NCBI GenBank assembly: GCA_002343425.1 | Contig: DDSO01000078.1 | Location: forward strand, 1-41,644 | Direction: 5' to 3' | Origin: Brevundimonas sp. UBA2388 | GTDB lineage: Bacteria; Pseudomonadota; Alphaproteobacteria; Caulobacterales; Caulobacteraceae | DNA: 41,644 nucleotides | Shown here: positions 24,424-32,929 of the stretch, in pieces | Numbering within the stretch: the stretch's first letter is position 1 | How the letters are laid out: each line of letters opens with the position of its first letter | The notes under the pieces: model-generated | What the model was told of the DNA's origin: nothing | Seen by the model: only the letters and a program-made list of their open reading frames with translations | Database searches by the model: none | Position numbers and translations under genes: made by a program

Positions 24424-24437
24424 GGTAACCGGTGTCA
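24424..24437. promoter_or_regulatory. Operator site C (half-conserved)
   Basis: GGTAACCGGTGTCA keeps the right half CCGGTGTCA and matches site A at 11 of 14 positions. It lies between the divergent kduD and isomerase genes. As a single copy with one weak arm it is less certain than sites A and B. Confidence 0.6.
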
Positions 24438-24496
24438 TAAGCTTATGCAAACATCGGCCGGCGGCCCGCCTCACCATCAAGCCTCGAGAAAAACCC

Positions 24497-25138
24497 ATGA
24501 AAATCGCCCTCATCATCGAGAACAGCCAGGCCGCCAAGAGCGAGACCGTCCACGCCGCCTTGACCGCAGTCGCCGGACCCCTCGGCCATCAGGTCTTCCA
24601 CTACGGCATGTACACGCCCGAGGATAAGGCGTCGCTGACCTATGTGATGAACGGCCTGCTGACGGGGATCCTGATCAACTCGGGCGCCGCCGATTTCGTG
24701 GTCACCGGATGCGGCACCGGCACGGGCTCCATGCTGGCCGCCAACGCCATGCCGGGCGTGTTCTGCGGCCTGATCATCGACCCCACGGACGCCTTCCTGT
24801 TCGGCCAGATCAATGACGGCAACGCCATCGCCATGCCCTACGCCAAGGGCTTCGGCTGGGCGGCCGAGCTGAACCTGCAGGACGTCTATCGCAAGCTGTT
24901 CGAGGGCGAGCGCGGTCTGGGCTATCCCAGGGAACGCGCCGAGATCATGCGCAGGAACCGCGGCATCCTGAAGGATCTGAAGGCCGTCACCTGCCACGAC
25001 ATGCTGACCGTCCTGAAGACCGTGGACCAGGACCTGCTGAAGGCCGCCGTCGCCGGCGAACGCTTCCAGGAATACTTCTTCGCCAACGCCACGGATGAAG
25101 CGATCCGCGACCATGTGAAGGGCCTCGTCAGCCACTGA
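24497..25138 (+). CDS. RpiB/LacAB-family isomerase, probable 4-deoxy-5-ketouronate isomerase
   Basis: 213 aa. Starts MKIALIIENSQAAKSETVHAAL and contains VTGCGTGTGSMLAANAMPGV, the RpiB active-site cysteine loop, plus NDGNAIAMPYAKG, so the fold is ribose-5-phosphate isomerase B/LacAB. Length exceeds RpiB (about 150) because of a C-terminal helical extension ending HVKGLVSH. Related RpiB-fold proteins next to KduD/DhuD-type dehydrogenases (DhuI of streptococci) isomerise 4-deoxy-5-keto-uronate to the 2,5-diketo sugar acid, the step KduI performs elsewhere. No KduI is visible here, so this role is inferred. Start ATG 24497 has only a weak purine stretch (GAGAAAA). Divergent from kduD. Confidence 0.82.
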   Translation: MKIALIIENSQAAKSETVHAALTAVAGPLGHQVFHYGMYTPEDKASLTYVMNGLLTGILINSGAADFVVTGCGTGTGSMLAANAMPGVFCGLIIDPTDAFLFGQINDGNAIAMPYAKGFGWAAELNLQDVYRKLFEGERGLGYPRERAEIMRRNRGILKDLKAVTCHDMLTVLKTVDQDLLKAAVAGERFQEYFFANATDEAIRDHVKGLVSH

Positions 25139-25206
25139 TGCCCGCGATCCGCCTGCGGAGCTGTGGTCCGCTGCGACGTCCCGTCGCCGGCCGGACCGAC
25201 CGACCG

Positions 25207-26877
25207 TCAGACAGTCGCCGGAGCCAGCGCCTTGCGGACCGCCATGCCGAGTTCTGACAACCGGAAGGGTTTGCGCAGCACGCTTTCCATCGGCATCACC
25301 CGGTCCACCGCCTCCATATCGGCATAGCCCGTCGCCAGGAGGATCGGCACGCCGGGAGCCACCACCCGCGCTTTCAGGACCACATCAACCCCGGTCATGC
25401 CGGGCATGGCGTAGTCCACGATCAGCAGGTCGGGCCGGGATCCCTGCAGGACGCGCAGCCCCGCCTCCCCGTCGGCGGCCTCATCGACGCTGTAGCCGAG
25501 AGACTGCAGACACTCGACGATGAAGCGCCGTACGGCGTCGTCGTCGTCGACGACCAGAATGCGCTGGTGCGGCCCCTCGGCGTCGGCCTCTGCGCGGAAG
25601 ACGTCCTCGGGCGCCGAGACCACGGCGGCCGCCGTCGGCAGCCAGATCTCCACGGTCGTGCCGCGCCCTTCGACGCTGGACAGACGCACCGTGCCGCCGG
25701 ACTGCTGAGCGATGCCGTAGACTTGGCTCAGGCCGAGCCCCGTGCCCTTACCGATCGGCTTGGTCGTGAAGAAGGGATCGAACACCTTGGCCATCAGTTC
25801 GGGCGGTATGCCGGAGCCGGTATCCGTAACGCTGATCACCGCATAGTCGCCGGGAGCCAGATCACTGCCCTGCGCCATCTGACGTGTGCTCGAGATTGTC
25901 AGGACGCCGCCCTCGGTCATGGAATCCCGGGCATTGATCGACAGGTTCAGAATCGCCAGTTCGAGCTGGTTGGCGTCGGCCAGCGCCCAGGGCTCAGCGG
26001 CGTCCAGGACCATCTCGATCCGCACCATCGGACCGATGGTGCGGTCCAGAAGGTCATGCATCCCTGTCACCAGCCCATTCAGGTCGACCGCCTTCAAGGT
26101 CAGGTTCTGGGTCCGCGAGAACGCCAGCAACTGATGGGTCAACTTGGCCGCGCGCTCCGCCGCCTGGCGAGCGAAGTCGGCCAGTTTCGCCGTCTTTTCA
26201 TCCTCGGTCCGGCGCTGGATGAGTTCGAGGTTCCCGAAGATGACGGTCAGCAGATTGTTGAAGTCATGGGCGATGCCGCCTGTCAGCTGGCCCACCGCCT
26301 CCATCTTCTGGGACTGCGCCAGCGCCGCCTGGGCGCGCTCGCGCACAGCGACTTCCTGCATCAGCTGGTTGTTGGCCGACGACAGTTCCTCGGTCCGCTC
26401 GGCGATTCTGGCTTCGAGTGAGCCGTTCAGATTGGTCAGCCGGCCCTCGGCCAGTTGAAGCTCTTCCAGGCGACGACGCGCCTCGTACTGTCGGCTTCGA
26501 CCGCGCATCGCCGAGTTGACCGCACTGGCGAGGGTGTCGCTGTGCACTGGCCGTTCAAGCACGACAACGTTGCCGAGTTGCTCAAGCATCCTCAGCGCAT
26601 CGCGCGGGCGCCGCCCGGCGCGCTTTGTGGCGAGCAAGACGAACGGAAAGTCCGACCAGGAGGGCTGGTCGTCCAACCATGCGCCGAGGCCGCTCAGATC
26701 AGCATCCAGCAGGGACTCCTCGGTCACCACCGCGATCGCCGCACCACGTCGCGCTTCACGGGCGAGGGCCTCGCCGCTTTCGCAGATCACACTCTCATGC
26801 CCGACACGTGTGAGTAGTTGATCGATCACGTCAGCGTCGCGGCCCTTTATGGCCAGCAACAGGATACGCTGCTCCAC
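25207..26877 (-). CDS. Hybrid histidine kinase with N-terminal pseudo-receiver and C-terminal receiver
   Basis: 556 aa, soluble, no membrane helix. Residues 1-125 form a receiver-like fold (RILLLAIKGRDADVIDQLL, ending LERPVHSDTLASAV) without a clear phospho-aspartate. A coiled-coil linker (130-190) leads to HisKA with His204 in GGIAHDFNNLLTVIFGNLEL, HATPase_c with NLSINARDSM, GSGIPPEL and GTGLGLSQVYG, and a final receiver (residues 439-550) with DDDD at 444-447 and Asp488. Start GTG 26875-26877 follows AAGGA at 7 nt. It starts 4 bp after the stop of the KaiC-like gene, so the two are surely co-transcribed and probably functional partners. Output protein unknown. Convergent with the isomerase gene. 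Confidence 0.88.
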   Translation of the reverse strand: MEQRILLLAIKGRDADVIDQLLTRVGHESVICESGEALAREARRGAAIAVVTEESLLDADLSGLGAWLDDQPSWSDFPFVLLATKRAGRRPRDALRMLEQLGNVVVLERPVHSDTLASAVNSAMRGRSRQYEARRRLEELQLAEGRLTNLNGSLEARIAERTEELSSANNQLMQEVAVRERAQAALAQSQKMEAVGQLTGGIAHDFNNLLTVIFGNLELIQRRTEDEKTAKLADFARQAAERAAKLTHQLLAFSRTQNLTLKAVDLNGLVTGMHDLLDRTIGPMVRIEMVLDAAEPWALADANQLELAILNLSINARDSMTEGGVLTISSTRQMAQGSDLAPGDYAVISVTDTGSGIPPELMAKVFDPFFTTKPIGKGTGLGLSQVYGIAQQSGGTVRLSSVEGRGTTVEIWLPTAAAVVSAPEDVFRAEADAEGPHQRILVVDDDDAVRRFIVECLQSLGYSVDEAADGEAGLRVLQGSRPDLLIVDYAMPGMTGVDVVLKARVVAPGVPILLATGYADMEAVDRVMPMESVLRKPFRLSELGMAVRKALAPATV

Positions 26878-26881
26878 CCGC

Positions 26882-28387
26882 CTATCCTTCGCCGACGGCG
26901 GGCTCGGCCGACATCAGGGGCGTGGAGCCGCGATAGTTGGGCAACCCCGTCAGGACACCCTCGAAATCCTTCAGCGGATCGCCGATCTGGATGCCGCCGC
27001 GTGCGAGGCGGAACTCGCGGATGCTGGACTGGTGCTCGGTGGTGCGACTCTTGGCGACCGAGACGGCCTTCAGGACATTGCCGCGCGACTCGAAATACCG
27101 GAACAGGACGATGGTGTCGGACAGATAGCTCAGGTCGATCTCGGACCGCACGTCGCCCACGATGCCGTGCTGGCCGAGGATCAGCACCGTTATGACCCCC
27201 TGCTGGTTCAGGTAGCTGAGCATTTCGTGCATCTGCAGCAGCAGATATTTTTCGCCCGGCATGGCCTGCAGGAAGGCGTTGAGACTGTCGATGGCGATGA
27301 AGCCCACGCCGTCCTGCTCAACCGCCCGCCGGATCCAGCTGGCGAACTCGCCCGGAGTCAGTTCCGCCGGGTCAATCTGGAAAACCTGCAGCATGCCGCT
27401 GTCGATGTGTGGCTGGAGGTCCATGCCCATGGCCCTGGAGCGCGCCAGCATGGTCGTGACGCCCTCATCGAACAGGTAGTAGGCGGCCTTCTCGCCCCGC
27501 TGTATCGCTTCAAGGCCGCAGCACACCGCCGTGGTGGTCTTGCCCACGCCCGACGGGCCGTTCAGCAGGGTGTTGGTTCCGGGCGAGAGACCGCCGCCGA
27601 GCATTTCGTCCAGATGATCAATTCCGGTCGAGACCAGCGCGTCGGAGAACTCGGCATGATGATCCGCCGCGACCAGGCGCGGGAACACCGCGACGCCGCC
27701 CGTCTCGATGGCGAAGTCGTGGAAGCCGCCGCGATATTTGACGCCCCGCATCTTCACCACCCGCAAACGCCGGCGCTCCGAGCCGTACTCCTGCGCCGCC
27801 TGTTCGAGGGTAATCACGCCGTGGGCGATGCTGTGGAGCTGCAGGTCGCCGGGGTCTGAGCTGCGGTCGTCAAGCAGCAGGACGGTGCACTGGCGGGTCG
27901 AGAAATACTGCTTCAAGGCCAGTATCTGACGCCGGTAGCGGAGCGAATTCTGTGCGAGGAGGCGCATCTCCGACAGGCTGTCGAACACGACCCGCGCTGG
28001 CCTCAGGCGATCGACGCACTCCATCACGCCGGCAATCGTTTCGCCAAGCTCTACCTCGGACGGATCCAGGATCGACTGTTCGCTTTCAGGGTGCAGCCCG
28101 TCCTCGCTGACGAGTTCGAAAAGCTCGATCCCGTCCAGCGCCCAGCCATGACTGCGGCCCACTTCGCGCAACTCCGCCGCCGTCTCGGACAGGGTTATAT
28201 ACAGCCCCGGCTCTCCGGCCCGCACACCCTCCAGCAGAAACTGCAGCGCAATCGTCGTCTTGCCGCTGCCGGGGGTGCCCTCAAGCAGATACGAACGGTT
28301 GGCCGTCAGTCCTCCTCCGAGGATGGTGTCCAGCTCAGGAACGCCCGTCGAAACTCGAGGCGAGGCGGAATTGGACGTGGCGGGCAT
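26882..28387 (-). CDS. KaiC-like tandem RecA-fold ATPase
   Basis: About 501 aa with two KaiC domains. The first has TGVPELDTILGGGL, Walker A GTPGSGKTT, a Walker B ending in VFDSLSEM, and the second TGIDHLDEMLGGGL, Walker A GPSGVGKTT and FIAIDSLNAF. The glutamate positions adjoining the beta strand after Walker A read LSETAAEL and LFDEGVTT. KaiC without KaiA/KaiB is widespread in proteobacteria and is often paired with a histidine kinase, as here; such proteins are signalling ATPases rather than clocks. The frame is open to TTG 28402; I chose ATG 28385-28387, with AGAAGG 3 nt upstream. It begins the two-gene unit. The C-terminal tail after PLMSAEP is not conserved. Confidence 0.88.
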   Translation of the reverse strand: MPATSNSASPRVSTGVPELDTILGGGLTANRSYLLEGTPGSGKTTIALQFLLEGVRAGEPGLYITLSETAAELREVGRSHGWALDGIELFELVSEDGLHPESEQSILDPSEVELGETIAGVMECVDRLRPARVVFDSLSEMRLLAQNSLRYRRQILALKQYFSTRQCTVLLLDDRSSDPGDLQLHSIAHGVITLEQAAQEYGSERRRLRVVKMRGVKYRGGFHDFAIETGGVAVFPRLVAADHHAEFSDALVSTGIDHLDEMLGGGLSPGTNTLLNGPSGVGKTTTAVCCGLEAIQRGEKAAYYLFDEGVTTMLARSRAMGMDLQPHIDSGMLQVFQIDPAELTPGEFASWIRRAVEQDGVGFIAIDSLNAFLQAMPGEKYLLLQMHEMLSYLNQQGVITVLILGQHGIVGDVRSEIDLSYLSDTIVLFRYFESRGNVLKAVSVAKSRTTEHQSSIREFRLARGGIQIGDPLKDFEGVLTGLPNYRGSTPLMSAEPAVGEG

Positions 28388-28489
28388 TGGCCTTCTCGGC
28401 AATCGCTCGGGATTGTGAGCCGGGAAGGAACGAGCTTAGCCGGGAAAGGCTCCCTGAAATGCGTGTTTCAGGGCCGGTACGGGCCTGTA

Positions 28490-29533
28490 TCAGCGGTTCG
28501 GCGGCGCCGTCGAATCCCTGACCACGAGAGACGGATCGACCTCCGGCTGGACGAGGGTCGCGGGATCGAGGCCGCGCAGACCGGCGGTCAGTTTCTCCGC
28601 CGCCATCCGGCCCATGTCGCGGATCGGCAAGCGGACTGTGGTCAGGTTGGGCCAGACGCGCGACGCCATCGGCAGGTCGTCAAAACCGACGATCGACAGG
28701 TCGCGGGGTACATCCAGACCGGCGTCGCGGGCGGCCTTCATCACCCCGATCGCCATCTCATCATTGCCGGCGAAGATCGCCGTCGGGCGCTGCGGCAGGG
28801 CCAGCAGTTCCGTCGCGGCCTCGACGCCGGATTCGAACGTATAGGCCGCGCGGCGGACGTAGGCGGGATCCAGCACCAGCCCGTGCTCGGCCAGCCCCTC
28901 GGCGAATCCCCTGCCCCGCTCGTGCGACGAACGGAAGGTGTCCGGACCCGAAATGAACGCGATCCGCTGATGCCCCAGTTCAGCCAGATGCCGCGCCGCC
29001 TGGGCCGCGCCCCGGCTGTCGTGCGTCACCACCATACAGGCCGGTTCGTCCAGCGAGACCGAGGCGATCCGCACATAGGGACAGTCCGCCTCCTTCAGAA
29101 TGGCCACCACCCGGTCGTCCTCTGACACCGACGGCGGCATGACCACGCCGAACAGCTTCTGCCGCACGATGAAGTTCCGCACGTCGCCCAGAAAGGCGTC
29201 ACTCGCCCTGTTGCAGGGATGGACGACCAGTTCCAGGCCGGAACCCCGCACGGCGTCGAGCACGCCCTGCTGCATGTTGACGACATAGTTCGGGCTTGGG
29301 TTGTCATAGATCATCCCGACCAGGAACGACCGCCGGAAAGCCAGCCCCCGGGCCTGGGGGTCGGGGGTGAAGCCATGTTCGGCGATGACCGCCTCGACCC
29401 GCTTGCGTGTCTCTTCCTTGACGAAGGGCGAGTTGTTGATGACCCGTGAGACGGTCTTCTTCGACACCTCGGCGAGCCGGGCGATGTCATTGATGGTGGC
29501 GGGCTTGCCGCCGGTCCGTCTGGGCTCGTTCAC
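28490..29533 (-). CDS. LacI-family regulator of the pectin locus
   Basis: 347 aa. The N-terminal DNA-binding domain TINDIARLAEVSKKTVSRVINNSP with hinge helix PDPQARGLAFRR is canonical LacI, followed by a periplasmic-binding-protein-like sensor (FGVVMPPSVSEDD, DSRGAAQAARHLAELGHQRIAFISG, GFDDLPMASRVWPNLTTV). Start GTG 29531-29533 without a strong ribosome site. A likely ligand is a keto-deoxy sugar acid such as KDG. All three divergent promoters of the locus carry palindromes of the LacI type, TGACACCGGTGTCA and variants, so it is the best candidate repressor. A half-site CGGTGTC at 29556-29562, just upstream of its own start, suggests autoregulation. Confidence 0.88.
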   Translation of the reverse strand: MNEPRRTGGKPATINDIARLAEVSKKTVSRVINNSPFVKEETRKRVEAVIAEHGFTPDPQARGLAFRRSFLVGMIYDNPSPNYVVNMQQGVLDAVRGSGLELVVHPCNRASDAFLGDVRNFIVRQKLFGVVMPPSVSEDDRVVAILKEADCPYVRIASVSLDEPACMVVTHDSRGAAQAARHLAELGHQRIAFISGPDTFRSSHERGRGFAEGLAEHGLVLDPAYVRRAAYTFESGVEAATELLALPQRPTAIFAGNDEMAIGVMKAARDAGLDVPRDLSIVGFDDLPMASRVWPNLTTVRLPIRDMGRMAAEKLTAGLRGLDPATLVQPEVDPSLVVRDSTAPPNR

Positions 29534-29592
29534 TGAGGGATTCTCTCTGGCCGAACGGTGTCCTTAGACCTTGCCGCGCGCCCTGTCAGCGG

Positions 29593-30960
29593 TCACGTCC
29601 CGCGGCGGGTCGCGGGGCGATCCAGCACATCGTCACGCAGCGGAGTCATGAAGCGCAGGTCCCAGTCGTCGGGGTTGAACGGCTTGCGCGTCGCTTCGAC
29701 CACAGCCGGATAGCCGCCGACCTCGCGCTCGTGGTCGATGATCTCCCCGCGGCCCTCCGCGACCTCGGCGATCAGCAGCACGTCCCGCATGTCGCGGTCC
29801 CAGGGTCGGGCGCCGACCTGCGACAGGACCGCCCGCTGCACGTCCACGGCGGGCATCGGCGTCAGCCCTTCCCACCAGACCGGCGGACGACGCGTCTGGA
29901 TGATCCGGGCAGGACTGGTGGTGTAGCGGCCGAACATGCGGATGGGCTCGCCGACCTGATCCACGGCGATGTTGTCCCGGCCATAGTATTCCACGTCTCC
30001 CGCCCCGCCGATCATCATGAAGGCGAGTTGGTCGACCGGCGTCGACGGGCCCGCGCGCAACACGTTTCCGATCACGGTCATCTTGCCGACCTCGAACGGG
30101 ACGGTCCCCCACTCCTCCGGCGCGAGGTTGTAGTGGATGGCGCGCGGACCCGGATTGTAGATCAGGTTGTTGACGATCACCCCGTGAACCCCGCCCTTGA
30201 ACAGGGGGCTGCGCTCATAGTTGTGGGCATAGAGATTGCCGACGATCAGCAGGCCGGTGACATTGTCGTGGATCAGCGAGCCCTTGGAATGCTCGCCCTT
30301 GGAATGGGTCGAATAGGCCAGGCTCTCGCCGTTCAGATTGTTCGAGAAGGTGATGTTGTGGCTGGTGCCACGGCGCCATTCCTCAGGCGTCGAGCCGGTG
30401 AAGCGCGGGCCCGAGGCCGACAGGTTCTCGTCGGTCGCCCAGGTCAGACTGCAGTGATCGACGATGACATTGTATGCGCCGACGGTGGCGATGCCGTCCT
30501 CGTCCCAGCCGCTCATCCACTCGCCACCGGCCGAGCCGGGCCGGATCCGGATGTGCTGGACGATAACGTCGTGCCCGCGGATGTCGATGCCGCCGCGGAT
30601 CAGGGTGATGCCCGGCGACGGCGCGGTCTGGCCGGCGATGGTGATGAAGGGATTCCGGAGCACCAGGGTCTGTTTGCCCAGGTCGATGACCCCGCCGACC
30701 TCGAACACCACGATGCGCGGCCCCTCGGCCTCGATGGCGGCGCGCAGCGAGCCAGGGCCCGAGGCGTCCAGATTGGTGACCCGGATGATCTGGCCACCCC
30801 GCCCGCCCGGCGTCTGGGCCGCCCAGCCCAGTGCCCCCGGGAACGCCGGTAGCGGCGCTTCGGCAGCGATCGGCGCCGGCTGCTGTGCAGCGGCAGGCGA
30901 GGCAAGGCTGGCCGGAAGGATGAGGGCGGCCACGAGGGCGGCGAGGCGGAGCAGGGTCAT
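29593..30960 (-). CDS. Exported pectate lyase (PL1-like), second copy
   Basis: 455 aa. Signal peptide RLAALVAALILPASLASPAAAQ; mature part opens PAFPGALGWAAQTPGGRGG and shows DASGPGSLRAAIEAEGPRIV, ITIAGQTAPSPGITLIRGGI, HIRIRPGS and SLTWATDENLSAS. The core is a beta-helix homologous to the lyase at 22248, but without the C-terminal Ca2+ module and with a longer mid region (HSKGEHSKGSLIHDNVTG, NLAPEEWGTVPF). It probably attacks a different polymer length. Start ATG 30958-30960. It is divergent from the hydratase/TRAP operon and shares operator site D with it. Confidence 0.87.
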   Translation of the reverse strand: MTLLRLAALVAALILPASLASPAAAQQPAPIAAEAPLPAFPGALGWAAQTPGGRGGQIIRVTNLDASGPGSLRAAIEAEGPRIVVFEVGGVIDLGKQTLVLRNPFITIAGQTAPSPGITLIRGGIDIRGHDVIVQHIRIRPGSAGGEWMSGWDEDGIATVGAYNVIVDHCSLTWATDENLSASGPRFTGSTPEEWRRGTSHNITFSNNLNGESLAYSTHSKGEHSKGSLIHDNVTGLLIVGNLYAHNYERSPLFKGGVHGVIVNNLIYNPGPRAIHYNLAPEEWGTVPFEVGKMTVIGNVLRAGPSTPVDQLAFMMIGGAGDVEYYGRDNIAVDQVGEPIRMFGRYTTSPARIIQTRRPPVWWEGLTPMPAVDVQRAVLSQVGARPWDRDMRDVLLIAEVAEGRGEIIDHEREVGGYPAVVEATRKPFNPDDWDLRFMTPLRDDVLDRPATRRGT

Positions 30961-31039
30961 GATTCCATCCTATTGCACGGTCGCTGTGGTCGCGACCTTG
31001 AGCCGGGGCGGCGCCGGAAAGGCTTCGCCGGATTCAAAT

Positions 31040-31053
31040 TGACACCGGTTTCC
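31040..31053. promoter_or_regulatory. Operator site D
   Basis: TGACACCGGTTTCC matches the site A palindrome at 12 of 14 positions. It lies between the divergent second pectate lyase gene and the hydratase/TRAP/kdgK operon, 36 bp ahead of the latter's start. Confidence 0.65.
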
Positions 31054-31088
31054 TTCCTGCGCAATGTCTGCCGCAACAGGGAGGCGGC

Positions 31089-31901
31089 GTGAGCCACGCA
31101 CACGATAATTCAGCGGTTTCACCGGTCGCGCGGGCCTTTGTCGGCGCGCGTCGCGGCGGCTGTGCGCTCGAAGCCTATCCGGGCCTGCAGCCCGAATCGC
31201 TTGAGGCCGCCTACGCCATCCAGGATGAGGCGATCGCCGCCTGGCCGGATCGTATCGCCGGCTGGAAGCTGGGCCGGATCAACGCCCCGCACGATGCGCG
31301 CTTCGGCGCCGGGCGGCTGGCGGGGCCGATCTTCTCGCGGAACGTCTGGACGGCGGCCCACACGCCAACCCGCTTCGGCGTGATCGAGGGCGGCTTCGCG
31401 GCGGTCGAGGCGGAATATGTGCTTGAGATGGGCGAGACCGCGCCGGACCGGGCCGACTGGACCGTCGATTCGGTCGCGCCGCTGGTGTCCCGCGTCTTCA
31501 TCGGGGTCGAGATCGCCGGCAGCCCCTTCGCGGGCATCAACGAACATGGGCCGGCTGTCACGGCCTCGGATTTCGGCAACAACGCCGGTCTGATCCTTGG
31601 CTCCGAGGTCGCCGGCTGGCGCGAACGCCTGTCGGACCTGACCTGCACCGTGGCCATCAACGACATCGTCATCGGGCGCGGCGGCGCATCATCGATCCCG
31701 GGCGGACCGCTCGATTCACTCGCCTTCCTCCTGAACCTCCTTCACCGGCGCGGCCGGCGGCTCGAAGTGGGCCAACTGGTCTCGACGGGCGCCGCCACCG
31801 GCGTGCACGATATCTTCGCTGGCCAGTCCGCCTCCGCCGACTTCGGGCCCGATGGCCGCATCGACTGTGTCGCGGTCCCGGCGACAGGAGCCATCGCATG
31901 A
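31089..31901 (+). CDS. 2-keto-4-pentenoate hydratase / FAH-superfamily enzyme
   Basis: 270 aa. The MhpD-like fold is shown by IAGWKLGRINAP, GPIFSRNVW, VEAEYVLEMG (Glu-x-Glu metal ligands), VFIGVEIAGSPFAG, ASDFGNNAGLILGSEV and LVSTGAATGVHDIFAGQSASADFG. This family hydrates or cleaves 2-keto-enoic acids with a divalent metal. It is not a standard pectin-pathway step, yet it is the first gene of the TRAP/kdgK operon and overlaps dctP by 4 bp (ATGA). It may handle an open-chain 2-keto acid from uronate breakdown; this is inferred. Start GTG 31089, with AGGGAGG upstream. Confidence 0.83.
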   Translation: MSHAHDNSAVSPVARAFVGARRGGCALEAYPGLQPESLEAAYAIQDEAIAAWPDRIAGWKLGRINAPHDARFGAGRLAGPIFSRNVWTAAHTPTRFGVIEGGFAAVEAEYVLEMGETAPDRADWTVDSVAPLVSRVFIGVEIAGSPFAGINEHGPAVTASDFGNNAGLILGSEVAGWRERLSDLTCTVAINDIVIGRGGASSIPGGPLDSLAFLLNLLHRRGRRLEVGQLVSTGAATGVHDIFAGQSASADFGPDGRIDCVAVPATGAIA

Positions 31902-32890
31902 GCCTGACCCGTCGCACCCTCGGCCTCGCCGGCCTGTCCGGTCTCGGCCTCGCCTCCTGCGCCCCGCGGGCGACCGCCAATGGGCAGACCATCTTCAACG
32001 CCGTCGATGTCCACCCCGGCGACTTCCCCACGGTGACCGCCGTCAAATGGATGGGCGAGGAACTCGGCCGGCTGACGGACGGCCGACTCGGCATCCGCCA
32101 GTTCCCCTCGGGCCAGTTGGGCAATGAAGACGATTCGATCGGTCTGACGCGTTTCAAGGCGGTCGATATGTGCCGCGTCGCGGTCGCGGCCCTCAACAAC
32201 GCCTTCCCCGAGACCCGCCTGCTGGCCTTGCCCTATGTCTTCCGTTCGGTGTCGCATGTCCGCGCCGTGGTCGACGGCGGGATCGGCACCGAACTGCTCA
32301 ATGTGTTCGAGGGCCGCGGTCTTGTCGGGCTGGCCTATTACGACGCCGCACCGCGCTGCTTCTACAATGTGCGCCACCCGGTCACCGAGCCGGGCCAGCT
32401 GCGCGGCCTGAAGATGCGCGCGCCGCAGTCGGACATCTTCCTCGACTCCATCCGCGCCATGGGCGCCAATCCGACGCCCCTGACCTTCGGCGCGGTCTTC
32501 TCCTCGCTGCAGACTCATCTGATCGACGGGGCCGAGAACAACTGGCCGGCCTATCAGTCCAGCCGCCAGTACGAGGTCGCGCAATACTGGAGCCAGACCG
32601 AACACTCGTTCTCGCCTGACGCCCTGCTGATGTCGAAAGACAGCTTCGACGCCCTGACGCCGGCGGACCAGGAACTGATCCGCGACGTGGCGCGCCGGTC
32701 GGTGCAGGTCATGAGGGTCGACTGGGACAGGAGCGAGGCCGACGCCCGCGCCGCCGTCATCGCCGCCGGCGTCCAGGTCGCCGAGGTCGACAAGGAAGCT
32801 TTCGCCGCCACCGTCCGGCCCGTGCTGGACAAATACCTGGCCGAGCCGCGCCTGCGCGCGCTCCACGAACGGATCGCAGCGGTCGCCTGA
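31898..32890 (+). CDS. dctP: TRAP transporter substrate-binding protein (DctP family)
   Basis: 330 aa. Leader SLTRRTLGLAGLSGLGLASCAPR combines a twin-arginine motif with an LASC lipobox, so a Tat-exported lipoprotein is likely. The mature domain shows the DctP signatures VKWMGEELGRLTDGRLGIRQFPSGQLG, YVFRSVSHVRAV, VEPG-like TEPGQLRGLKMRAPQSDIFLDSIRAMGANPTPL and GAENNWPAYQSSRQYEVAQYW. It binds a carboxylate-bearing ligand (Arg of KMRAP is the usual carboxylate clamp), here probably a hexuronate or unsaturated oligouronide. Starts on the ATGA overlapping the hydratase stop; dctQ follows 39 bp later. Confidence 0.9.
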   Translation: MSLTRRTLGLAGLSGLGLASCAPRATANGQTIFNAVDVHPGDFPTVTAVKWMGEELGRLTDGRLGIRQFPSGQLGNEDDSIGLTRFKAVDMCRVAVAALNNAFPETRLLALPYVFRSVSHVRAVVDGGIGTELLNVFEGRGLVGLAYYDAAPRCFYNVRHPVTEPGQLRGLKMRAPQSDIFLDSIRAMGANPTPLTFGAVFSSLQTHLIDGAENNWPAYQSSRQYEVAQYWSQTEHSFSPDALLMSKDSFDALTPADQELIRDVARRSVQVMRVDWDRSEADARAAVIAAGVQVAEVDKEAFAATVRPVLDKYLAEPRLRALHERIAAVA

Positions 32891-32929
32891 ACGGCCGCGC
32901 AAACTCACGGCGCTCAGGGAGGGCGTTGC

